Assembly: GCA_020746835.1 (NCBI GenBank)
Contig: JAGPNK010000004.1
Span: forward strand, 2,604,001 to 2,668,000
Origin: Stachybotrys elegans
Taxonomy: Eukaryota; Ascomycota; Sordariomycetes; Hypocreales; Stachybotryaceae
Direction: 5' to 3'
DNA length: 64,000 nucleotides
The position numbers and the translations under genes were made by a program. The notes under the pieces are model-generated. The model saw nothing but the letters and a program-made list of their open reading frames with translations, was not told the origin of the DNA and made no database searches. How positions within the stretch are numbered: position 1 is the first letter of the stretch; each line of letters begins with the position of its first letter. Shown here piece after piece: positions 10,928-21,576 of the stretch.

Positions 10928-12020
10928 TTTGAATGCAGCCAGGGAGAAGGTAGAAATGCCGGTACAGTGCTCACTTGAGACAGGGTTATGCAGCCGTTCG
11001 AATGCAGAAACTTGAGAGGCTAAGCTTTGTCTGGACTGAAAGAAGTCAAGCGCGTTGGTATATGATGCAAAGAGACTCAAGAAAAGCCTATTGGAAAGAG
11101 AAGAAAGTAGTACTAGGCAGGTGAAAATGCTTTTATTTATGCCCATTTGAATGTGCCTGACCTTTATCTGGACTTCATCGCTGGAATAAGTGTTCATCTC
11201 ATCGAAGTGGTTTGTCCTCTTCCCACGTATGTGTTTTCTGAATGTGTTGGGTTGCAGCGGCAGTTGTTCAGGGACACTGACTTGCGGTTTCTGCACCCTT
11301 CTTTGTCAATCCCATGCCTGTGAACGGAAACAGAGCTTGGAAAAGGAGCTCGGTGCTCTCAAAATGGTTATTTTCTCGAGCTGGGATAAATTTTCTGTGA
11401 ATGGAAGAGTGTAATTATGGTTATTTTTGTTCTGAGAAACTCGCGCCTGGGATGAATACGTGGTCAAACAGTTCCCTTAATCAGGCCGTACGATTATCAC
11501 TGCCATGTTTTGGAGGTACAGCCAACCATTCTATTCACTCTCTCCAAGTTCAAATGGATTCGAATTCTCGAAGGCGCCGATCTCTATTTCATTGTGTCTC
11601 GAGATCAGGAGTGACGACGGCCCGATTCTAAAAACAATGAAACTCCAAAAGTCATGATTCTCACCAACTCGCCTTGTTATGTGGGATTTCCCGTTCGTGT
11701 GTCCCAATGGGATACAGACCAGCGACTTCGAGGAGGCTCCCCCAAATGATAAAGACAATATCAGATCAATAGATAACAATTGGTTAGAAAATCTATAAGA
11801 GTAGGAATCTAGGTGGCTGATCGGAAGCAAGGCGGGACATTATAGTCTGTAAGGAGGATACAGAGTAAATTGTCGAAACTATTAAATCTCTCGCTATCTG
11901 TCTCCTAGAACGCCTTCATGTATTGACCTCACCCATAATAAACACGCCGCTCACTTGTGGCTACCACTGAATACCGGCTGTCAATCGATATGTCAAATGC
12001 TCGAATTAAAAACGCCAAAC
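10928..12020. other. Intergenic stretch carrying copy A of the dispersed repeat
   Basis: About 1.1 kb between the small Cys protein and the 3' end of the first AAA+ gene. Apart from repeat copy A at 11679-11800 no gene is supported. Confidence 0.5.
11679..11800 (+). repeat. Dispersed repeat, copy A (contains a 39-codon ORF starting MWDF)
   Basis: A stretch near-identical to 18573-18690 and 34208-34330. It contains an ATG-initiated 39-codon ORF (MWDFPFVCPNGIQTSDFEEA then an acidic segment and SIDNNWLENL, stop at 11796-11798). Differences from the other copies fall largely at third codon positions of this frame. It lies 3' of the first AAA+ gene, on the opposite strand. Confidence 0.75.
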
Positions 12021-15000
12021 TCATCCTCCTAACGAAAGATCTGTCTCAGGACTGTGTCGAGGGCCGGGCTTAGAAGTTCTTCTATAGTTGGGGTACTGAG
12101 AGCTTCCGTAAACTTGGCCTTGACTCCCAGCGCCTTCTGCAACCCATCCTGTCGTCTCAACATGCCCCGGCCCACCGGGTCCATCATAACTAGGCGATGA
12201 GAAGGGCCCGTTACTATTCGGACTATCATACTCCGGGAAGCCGTGATGTAGTGATCGTCTGGGAAGCTGCGCGCCACCCCCATCGTTGATCCTTGGCGAT
12301 GTGCCTCTCAAACCCATTGTCCCATTGTCTATGCCATAGGGATGCTGGTTCGCAGAACGATAATTTGAAGCAGCACCACTGCTAGGAATATTTAATCCCA
12401 TGTCAAAGGAGCGTGGGGAGCCAGAATGGTTCTGTGGTTGATATCCTTCCCCAACCCTGGAGGTTGTGCTCATTCGGTAGTTTCCTGGTGCGTCGAGGCC
12501 ACCCTCCTCCCTCGGGGCGCCAAAGCGCGGCGATGAAGAATACCTGTGAAACTGAGAGTTTGTCTGAATGGCTGGGCTGGAATCCATAACATTGTACGCG
12601 GAAGGGGTCGGTCCGCTAATGGAGAGATGGCTACCGCTGCGACTTCGTGAGCCAGATGCTACGGCAGACTGTCTGTTGGCTGGAATTGCAAATCCTGATA
12701 CAGGTCCATCTGCATTGCCGCTTTCTGGCGACCGTGGGTTGGGCCGTTGGAAGGTGTCGACAAATCCCATCGAAGCCTCATTCGTACCCGCAACAGCGCC
12801 CCCTGGAGTCGCTTCCGCCTCTGAAACTGGTGTTGCTCTGTAACGAGACTCTCGGTATTCCGATTGAAGTGCATCTGTAACATGGTCCCGATACTTGTCG
12901 TTGCGATACTCTGCCTCGAGGGCAATATCTGCATCCGTGTATCCTCCATGTATGGCAGTCCGATAGTTCTCAAACGAGGCGGTGATGGCCTCCATGGTCT
13001 TAAAGTGGCGAACATCGAGAACAGGGGGGCTAGACATGCGTTCCGGCGGATTGGCCGGCTGCCCGTCAGCTGTATTTGTTGCCGCAGATCGAAAACGCGC
13101 TGCGTCATCTTCCTGCATGCCGTGTTCGTAGTAGGCAAGGCTTCGAGCGACTTGGAACGCGTTGCGGATCTGTCGGCCGTTCCATCGACTTCTATATTTC
13201 TGCGGGCCGCTTTCGTGGAAGAGATGGTCGGCAAAGTCAAGAAGCTCGCGCTCGTTGATCTGAAGAGGTGCTCTCTTCTCCACCTGGGCGAGCTGGTCCT
13301 CGATTGCACGGACCCGGTCAATGTTGAGTTTCCAAATGTCAAGGGCTTGTTCGCGGGTCAGGTCGGGGTAGTATATCTTGTAGTGTATTCGTGATTTGAA
13401 CGCTTCGTCGAGTACACCGGCTCGGTTGGTTGTGAGGAAGAGGATACCATTGTAATAGTCCAACACGCGCAAGAACACTAGAGTAGTAGAGAAACAGTTA
13501 GGAGGCACCTACTGGGTCGTTCACATTCTGGAGTCAACTCACCTGAAACCAACGCATTTTTGTTCGTTGCTGTATCCGCTCGAGACCGCTGCGAGAAGAA
13601 TGTATCGACCTCGTCCAACAACAGGATGCAATCCCAAATACTTGCCAGACGAAAGATCTCTCGCAGCGAAATTTCTAGCTTGTCAGGCGTCATGCCCAAG
13701 TCACCGACCGTGATTTTAAACAAAGGCTTGCCGTTGGCCTGGGCAATGGCCTCGGCCGTAGCCGTCTTGCCAACTCCGGGGACACCATGCAGCAGGATAA
13801 AAAGACCGGTTCCCTTGCCTTGGATGAGATCAAGGGATGTCCAGTCATGATCTATCTTTCTTTCGATATTTTTATGCATAAGATGGCCCAGCACCGAACC
13901 CTGTATGGCATACTTGACTGACGGAGGGATCTTCAACATATCTAGAGCAAGACCCGTCTTTGTAGAGAGTCGAAGCTTGGCCACTGTCAGCTGAGCAAAC
14001 TTGCGTTCTTGAAAGACATATGCAAAGACTCGCTCTGTAAGAAGAACAATGGCTTCGGGATTGAGGTCGTGTTCTGTCGTTGGCCGCATCTGCTTTCCGT
14101 TCTCCCGCACCGTGGATAAAAAGGGGTCCTCCAACAAGTATTTGTTGCGCTGCTTCTGAGGTACACCAGTCATCCCTGGCGTCAATTCGGTGGTTTCTCC
14201 AAGAAGGGTGCTGCGGTCCGGGCCAGACCACCAGCGTATTCGAAAAGTCTCTGGTATGGTCAAGCTTTCCATTGCTTTCTGGCGCAAACTCGCGCGAGTT
14301 GGCCGCCACTGCGGGAACTGGTGGAACGCCTCGGCAAAGTCAACCATGACCTCGCTGTTGATGTGCTCAGACTGCTGGACGCGAGTCCCGTCTGCGCCGA
14401 TGGTTGGGTCGCCGCTCGGAGATTGCGTCAGAGTCCAGCCGTTGTAAGAACAGTGCTTGACGCGCATGGACTCAAGCAGCGCCTTGCCCCGTCTGGAAGA
14501 CTGATCCATTCGCTCCGTCCACCTCTCGGCGAAGCGGAGAGGGAAGATGGGTAGTGAGTTGACAAGTACCTCGCCATTATAGGGCTCGATCCGGTAGTTC
14601 TTCTTGACGACGCAGAACTCGTCACCATTGTAGTCCACGTAGTAGCACTTCAGATCGAATGTTGTATTCTCATTGGCCTGTGCGATGTCTAGGGCTTCCC
14701 TGTCGTCGGCGGTTATGGGTACTTGTCGCTCGATTATGGGGTCGACCGAGTACGTCTTCCAGATGCGCTTTGCCATGCGAAATTCTCTTTGGCCCAGAAC
14801 CTCTCGGGCTACTCTTCGACAGACGAGCTCTCCAGTCCGGAAAAGGTACCACAAGTCTGAGAAGCGGACTGTAGCATCCGATGTAACATCTAACGTCTCG
14901 AACCGTCGGTAGTCTGGCATAATCTTCTCGTCCATGTACTTCATGTAGGCTCGCATACAGTCAAGAGCTCCAGGTGAGTCCAAGATCGCATCTGGGTCGT

Positions 15001-15745
15001 CCCAAGCATCATCATGGTCGCTATCGCCTGAATAGGCGACCAGGTCATTGGCCGACTTTGCTTTCCACCTCTCCTCCATCTCTTTCCACAACTCATGCAT
15101 GCGAGAGTGTTGATAGATGATGGAATGGAATGGCCTGTAGTATGTGCGAGGCCTGCCGCTCCATCGCTCTTTGTTGACCTTGGCCAGTGCTCTAAGCAAA
15201 ACTGGCGACTGAACGCGGATGCGTCGAGGCCACTTTGCCTCCGATTGCGCCTGAAGGATGAGATTGTTGGCTGCAATTTCGATCTTGACTGTCTTCGACA
15301 GGGACTTGGCCTTGGTGGCTTGAGGCGACGACGCTGGACGTTCCATAAGCTTGTCTCGAAGGCTATGCTCGTGTTGAATTTCTTGGTGCAAAAGATTGCC
15401 AGATACAAGCACGTCGACAGCGTAGTGCCCATCCCTGCCGTCAGGCTCGAATCGGTTCTTGAAATCAGCATAGCAGCATTCGCGAACCTGGGGTATGGTC
15501 TTTTTGGCGCTCAGAAACATGTAGTCTGGGTTCAAGTCCGAGTCGTCGGTAATTTCAGTATGCGCCGTTTGGTCCATGGACGAGTAAAATCGCCCAGGGT
15601 GTTCCATCTGGGAAAGCTTTTCTTCCATGGCCACGATCCTGTTTTGCTGGGCCACGACTTGGTCACGAAGGAGCTTGACATCATCCGCGACGCCTCCTGC
15701 GCCCGTCGTTGGACTGATCTCCGTGGCATGCCCCAAGGTGTTCAT
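12021..15745 (-). CDS. Large fungal AAA+ ATPase with low-complexity tail
   Basis: Exon 1 13543-15745 and exon 2 12021-13477 join in phase over a 65-nt intron, giving 1219 residues. The N-terminal 600 residues are the long region typical of this fungal AAA+ family (probably the DUF7025-type region, including YYVDYNGDEFCVVKK). Walker A GVPGVGKT is at about 654-661, Walker B LLLDEVD at about 708-714, sensor-1 ILFLTTNR at about 745-752, followed by a lid helix region (QIRNAFQVARSLAY). The last about 300 residues are Ser/Pro/Gly-rich and disordered. The motifs predict ATP hydrolysis and a remodelling role; the client is unknown. A smaller protein of the same architecture is encoded at 31948-34177. 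Confidence 0.85.
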
Positions 15746-16532
15746 GGTGTATGTGGTACTAAGCCGAGACTAGTTTTCAGCTGTAGAAGACAATATGAGT
15801 AACTTGTTACGTTGTTTCCACCAATCTCAGCCGGCTATCGAAGGCTTTGTTGACCTGTAAGAAATTAGGAGAAGCAATCAGAACACAGCTCCAAGGCACG
15901 CAGCTTATCATGATGGCTGGGATGGGGCCTCGACCCAGCTCTTAAGTCGGCCAAAGGTGCAATAACAGCCTCACAGCAAATGTAGGTTTCCGAGTCGGGG
16001 CTCGCCATCCTCCGCATACATCTCTGCGTTGCCTTATCTTGCTTTGTAGCATAGTACCTTGTTGGGGGTGTAGGGGTAGGCCGTGTCATTGGATGTAAGC
16101 CAAGTGGCTGAACCGGTCAGCAGTGCTGCCTAGACGAAGGATTCTGCCCCTCCATGACAGCCTCAACATGCGGCTCTGTGTACGCAATGCAACAAAACAA
16201 GGCTTGCGAGAAGCCGCGGGGCAAGACGTCAGATCCCTGCTTATCTTCAGTTCGTGGCATAGCCCAGCTTATCAACGAATGGCATCGTCGGTAACTACAC
16301 CACCTTCTGCATACACTAGATTGGGCGTTTTCCCGCCTTTTTCCACTTCGGTGTTCATGTGATACTCAAAGTTGATGGCGTTGAGAGGCTTGGGCTTGAA
16401 CCATCATCTCCTTGAGCTGATGCACCTCATCTTCCTCATTTATCCTCGGCATGGGTCAGGCTTCCTAGTGCACCTTGCTCCATCAATTTCTAAAAGAATG
16501 TCACTTTTAGTCATCTGCATGACATAGCTCCA
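15746..16532. other. Divergent intergenic region, no gene seen
   Basis: 787 bp between the AAA+ start (15745, minus) and the STAND-like gene start (16533, plus). No motif-bearing ORF. Confidence 0.55.
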
Positions 16533-18619
16533 ATGACCACAGAAGACCGACGTCAGCAAAATGTGGCCATGGTCGCCGAGTTCATCTCCACAGAAGCTGC
16601 CTCCTTCCATGGTGCATTTGGCAGCCCTTCAAGACTCAACACTGCCATGACTCAGTTCCAGCGCCCAGATGTCAATGACCTGTGGGAAACACTGCACACC
16701 CACCAAACTCGCGCCGCAAAGTACGTCGACTTCATCCAGGACGTGAACAAGTGTACATGGGACAATGTGCACGAAGAACTGCGGAAAGCGCAAGAGGCGG
16801 CCATCGAGAGTGAAGGGCGTGGTAAGAATATGTTCAAAAAGATCTGGCGCAGGATGGGAGTCACTTCAAGCATTCTTGCTCCAGGGTTAGCAGCAATTCC
16901 AGACGAACTATGCGTTCTAAATGGGGGGCTCGCTGTGATATTCAGTGTAATATGTCCCTTTTATGCTGGACCCCTTCGAGGACTTGACTGACCCATGTGG
17001 GTAGCTGGCGAGACACAGTGAGTTGAACAGGGACAAGATCCTGGCGGCCTTCGAAAGCGTACCAAACATTATCGAGATGGCCATGGACAAGGCTAGAACT
17101 CTTCAACCGGATCCTGCGAATCCTAAAAGCGTTGATCTCCACAGATCGATACAAGATCTTCAAAATACTCTCCTGAAAGTCCTCCCAGTCCTGATCGATA
17201 GACTGCTTCCTGGGACATTCTGTAAGAATCCATTCTTACCGCTAAACACATGACTCTGCTGATAAGTCTGCTACCAGGGGGTGCATTTAAGAGCCCGTTT
17301 GCAGGATACAAGATTGATCAGATTCTGGATACCGTAAGAGTGTCTGCGGACCGAGTCCGGGTTTGTGCCGAATCTGTGCTCGATGAAATTATCGTGGACA
17401 GTTACGCGGCGTCCAAGGCCATAAAAGCTCAACTTGACGAAGTCATCCAGATGCAGAAGGAGATGCGCGTGTCGATGGCTGCAACGCATGGACGGCATAG
17501 CCAAACACATCTCCTCCGTTTCCTAATGGAGCAGCTCAGTATGCTCTTGAATTCATTTTCTTTTTTACAACTGGTTCATTCTGACATTCTATCTCTACAG
17601 ATATGAGTTACATGGGGAATCCTCAAGTCGGTGACCAGACGGACTTTTCTGAGCGCGGCACAGCGCTATCCGGATATGTAGCAGAAGACATACTTAAGGT
17701 CCTTGACATCAACCATCTACGAATCATCAGCGACTCCAGCACAGTCATGAGGAGAGGCAAGAGCCTACCCCCACAAGATATTGAAAAGGCTGCATGCGTC
17801 ATAACGGAGCCTCAAGTGCAGGATTTGCTCGAAAACAAACCCGTGTCCAATGTCGTCCTTATCAACGGACACTTTGATCGCACTCAAATGGGCAAGATCA
17901 GTCCTTTGTCTTTTGTGTGTACCATGATATCCGATATGCTACGTCGGTTGTCTCAGTCGCTGGCTCCCTCCTCCTCCCCGACATCACCGACATCGCCTCA
18001 GTCCTATGAAAGAGCCACAGGAAATGTGGTTCTGGAGTACTACTGTGCTTTGCACACCACGGATGACGACGATATCCGTGGGCCGCAAGGGATGATTCGC
18101 TGTCTGGCCATGCAACTGATCCTATCTATGCTGGCGAACAAGTGGATAGGAGAGTCAGAGGCTCTGCATCTGCCTCACTTGCGCGATGGGGAAGAGGAGA
18201 TGTTGGCCCAACGAGATCTGGGGGCAATATGCCGACTGTTCACTGCCTTGGTACAGTTGATTCCAGATGGGGTATCCATATACTGCATGGTCGACGGTTG
18301 GTCAGCATATGAGCGAGAGGAGCTCTGGCAGGCTGATTGTGAGGAGGTGCTGTGCGCATTTAGCAAGGCTGTAGAAATCCGGTGTCCGCAGGGCGGAGCA
18401 GCTTTTAAGCTACTCCTCACTAGTCCGACGGTATCGAGATCTCTGGATGGGTTTGTTCCGCCCAGTCACAGAGTCTCTCTCCGCAGTCGTGCCGGCCGAG
18501 AGTCTAGATGGCGAGGAGCTGGCCGAGGCGGTTTAATGAGCCTTGCAAGAGTGGCGACGATGCCAGATGGGAATGTGGGATTTCCCGTTCGTGTGCCCCA
18601 ACGGGATACAGACCAGTGA
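16533..18619 (+). CDS. STAND/NACHT-associated fungal protein (DUF7708-type N-terminus)
   Basis: Four exons in phase: 16533-16946, 17005-17221, 17278-17538 and 17601-18619, total 636 residues. The N-terminal part (about 65-190) matches the helical region found at the front of many fungal NACHT/ankyrin proteins: KCTWDNVHEELRKAQEAA, a Gly/Lys-rich loop, then AAIPDELCVLNGGLAVIFSV. The second half (DILKVLDINHLRIISDS, NVVLINGHFD, VVLEYYCALHT, DGVSIYCMVDGWSAYE) resembles the P-loop-like companion domain of that family, but no clear Walker A is visible. Such proteins are linked to non-self recognition, which is inference here. The final 40 or so residues run into the dispersed repeat, so the true C-terminus may differ (another frame stops at 18535). 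Confidence 0.65.
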
Positions 18620-18745
18620 CTTCGAGGAGGCCCCTTCTGATGATAAAGACGATATCAGATCAATAGATAACAATTGATTAGAAATACAATCGAGAAAAGC
18701 TGGTAGCTGCGGCGGATATCAAAGTTTTCCACCCATCTATCGCAT
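18512..18745 (+). repeat. Dispersed repeat, copy B (longest copy, fused to the end of the STAND-like gene)
   Basis: From the ATG at 18573 it matches copies A and C; the preceding segment at about 18512-18571 (GAGCCTTGCAAGAGTGG and flanks) matches about 24106-24165. With copy C the similarity continues through GAGAAAAGC and GCTGCGGCGGAT to about 18745. The MWDF frame has a premature TGA where copies A and C have TGG. Confidence 0.7.
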
Positions 18746-18845
18746 GCTATTAAGAATAGTAGGATTCTACCTCAACAGTAGATTAGGAAAACGAGTAGCT
18801 GCTAGTCCGTGCTATTATACAAACTACAGCTTGCTTTTGATGTCT

Positions 18846-20022
18846 TCACTTCAGAGTGTAAACAAGCTTGCCACCGCTAACCTTCTGCTGGCGAAGTTCA
18901 TCGAGCCCCTTGAGTGCACTGTCCAAGCCACTGCCTCCGCGGTTGAGAAACACCCGTGGAGCCTTGAGCCTATCATCAGCCAGGAGCTGTCGCGTAATCT
19001 CAGAAAACTTCTTCGCGAACTCAAACTCCTCAGGCTTCGCTGGGGTCTCACTACCCTTCACAAAGCGTTCTCCAAAGACGGAGTACATCAGCGTAGAGTG
19101 AGGGCCATCTATGTTTGGGTTGACCTTTAGGACGGCCGCCTTGTCGACAGGGATAATAGAAGCATACTTCCCGCCCTTGCTGCTAATTCCACCAGCAATG
19201 ATAGCCGCGCCCGATCCAGTACAGTCCCAGCCGAGCCTTAGGGTGTTGTTCGTGTGTTCACGAATATCTGCGCCTGCAGTAGGCGAATTGTAGTCGAATA
19301 CCTCTTCGGCGCCGAGAGACTTCAGGTAGTCGAAGTTATGAGGGGAAGAGGTTGCAATGACCTTGTAGCCTGAAAGCCGAGCATACTGGATGCCGTAAAT
19401 ACCGGTCGCCGTGCTTCCACCGTGAATAAGGATGTAATCCTTAGAATCAGCAGGCTCAGTGGGAAGCGGAAGACCGAGAGTGCGATAGAGTCCCTGGCCC
19501 TGTTTGAGGCTATTAGCTTGGGGAAAATTAGACTTTCAAGATACGGACGGTTTGACCACTTACAACCGTTGTAAAGGAGATGCCTAGAGTGGCAGCAGCC
19601 TCATCGCTGATGTTCTGAGGGGTCTTGATCTGAATGTCGCCCTTCACGACAATGTAATTGGCGAAGGCTCCATTCTCCAACTGAACGCGATCTCTACCTT
19701 TCGTGGTTAGCACAATGTTTTAGAGCCTCGACACAACACATGCTAAGAATACTAACCCTCCGTGAGCAACACCAGAGATGCGGTCGCCCTTTGTAAAGTC
19801 CTTAGTCACCTTGGGGCCAACCTCCACCACAGTGCCGCTATAGTCGCAACCGATTCGTGAGCCGACATCGGCAATGGCATTGTCGATATGCTTCCAGTCG
19901 GTAGGATTAAGGCCGATGGCATTGACTTTAACGAGAATGTAGTCTTCGCGCAGTTTCGGAATTCTCACCTCCTGGACCTCAGCCTTCCCCTTTTCAACAA
20001 ACACAATCGCCTGTGTTGACAT
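18846..20022 (-). CDS. Zinc-type medium-chain dehydrogenase/enoyl reductase (ToxD-like)
   Basis: Three exons (19757-20022, 19564-19693, 18846-19499) join in phase to 349 residues. The start at MSTQAIVFVEKGK lies 21 codons into the open frame and fits the family. The GroES-like catalytic domain shows NAIGLNPTDWKHID and CDYSGTVVEVGPKV; after it comes the NAD(P)-binding fold with ILIHGGSTATGIYGIQYARL. Catalytic-zinc ligands are not obvious, as in ToxD/trans-enoyl-reductase-like MDR proteins, which reduce C=C or C=O bonds with NADPH. These are often standalone oxidoreductases or partners of polyketide synthases; no PKS is present here, so the substrate is unknown. Confidence 0.85.
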
Positions 20023-20575
20023 GTTTGAGATGAATGGTGAGAATGTGAGTATATCAGGAGAGACAACGTGGTGAAGCGAGTACACGAGTATCGCGATGTT
20101 GGATTAAGGGGCACCAAAGGCGTTTTATATCCCAAGATCCGTTCAGGAATCGGCTAGAGCCGGTTCATCGGTCATATACTGCAAGCTCCTACCACAACTG
20201 GACGTTCTTGTTGTACCTCCAGTAAGACTGAATGGTAAAGGCGATAGACCTGCTAGTTGAGCTGCAATGGTTCCGTAAGCCACGCATTTGTCTGATATCG
20301 TCATTGTGTTTAGTAATCGAACTTAGTCGCTCTGGATTGGTAATAGCCGTCCTACGGAGTCCACAGATATCTAATATGTCATTTTGGTGGGGACGACAAT
20401 ACGACCCAGGTGTGGCAATTATAACGCTGCCGATGCATTCAGCCCTCGGATTGTTTTACAAGTCATGCTCGCATACTTGCGTTTCTCTGGAAAGGCACTG
20501 CTTCCTCAAAACGGGGAAGGAGCAGCAAATTGACTATTGAACCGGGTCCTTGCTGTTTCTTTGACGACTCCTCGA
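20023..20575. other. Intergenic, no gene seen
   Basis: Upstream region of the MDR gene; AT-richer than the genes, with no motif-bearing ORF. Confidence 0.5.
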
Positions 20576-21576
20576 ATGTCGCCCGTCGGACGTTATCTTC
20601 TCCCACCGCCCCGTACCGGAATCCCTGCCACTCCGATTCACCGATCTCAGCGACACAAGAGAGCTCCCAAGGGTCCTGAGCAGAAGGGGGTAAGGAGTTT
20701 CATATTGCTACAATGTATCGTACGCTACTGGTCCCTCTCACGGATCAAGGTACCTGCGTGCACTGTCGACACCGTAAACAACATTGTGACAAGACCCTCC
20801 CACGATATGGTCGCTGCGATTCGTAGGCTATACGCCTTGGAAGCGTATTCATCGGTTTATCCTGTACGGCTGAGCCAGCTGCTGTTGCCAAGTAAAAAGG
20901 ATCCAAGCTGCTACTATCGCCCCTCTATAATCCCAGATACCTCCTTCGGAGCTGTAGCTGTAGGTGTGGTTGTAAGACCTGACCTTGTTGTGGAGCGGCG
21001 CGAATCATGTCATGGTGACATTGCACAAATTGGCAGCTCCTTGGTGCTCCGAGAATGGCAACAAGTTGGCCTGTAATACGACGAAAGCGCTCGTCTACAA
21101 TTAACGTTACTGGTGATACGCGCCCTTGAGGAGATAGAACATACAGCTGAAACTCCTTCAGCATTTCTTGCACAGATACACCCTTGGTTTCCCGTGTTGC
21201 AGAAGCAAAGCTTCCTGGAAATGGCAGAGTGCCTTTTTGACTTTGGGATCCGGAGTCTCCATGATTCTGCTACTGCACTGTTGATACTTAGCACACATGT
21301 CCCCCTGTGGTCATCCGGAGCATCCTTTACCACCGAGGCTATATGAGACGTTGAAAAGGTTCTTTGTCAAGCTGCAGGTTTCAGTTGCCGAGCCGACTTT
21401 GGATCTGTTGCAAGCTGGCCTTTTCATCACCCTGTTTGAGTGTGCACATGGCTTGCAGCAGGCGGCATATCTCACTTTGAGCTCGTGTGCAACATTAACG
21501 AGTTTAACCCATGTTGACTGCATGGACGGATTGCAGTCGATGCCTCGCTTGCGAACGAGGCAAATCATCATTTGAT
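20576..21576 (+). pseudogene. Decayed Zn2Cys6 transcription factor
   Basis: Pieces of a fungal binuclear-cluster regulator lie in order but in different frames. A basic leader starts with Met at 20576 (RSQRHKRAPKG). A zinc-cluster core CVHCRHRKQHCDKTLPRYGRC lies at about 20756-20818; its fifth Cys is Tyr, and a TAG follows within a few codons. A middle-homology segment (FLAQIHPWFPVLQKQSFLEM) ends at a stop near 21346. The next piece, PPRLYETLKRFFVKLQ to LQAGLFITLFECAHGLQQAA, is in another frame. Stops and frame changes cannot be removed by one ordinary intron. The remnant ends at the 3' end of the HET gene, so its C-terminal half is missing. Confidence 0.7.
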
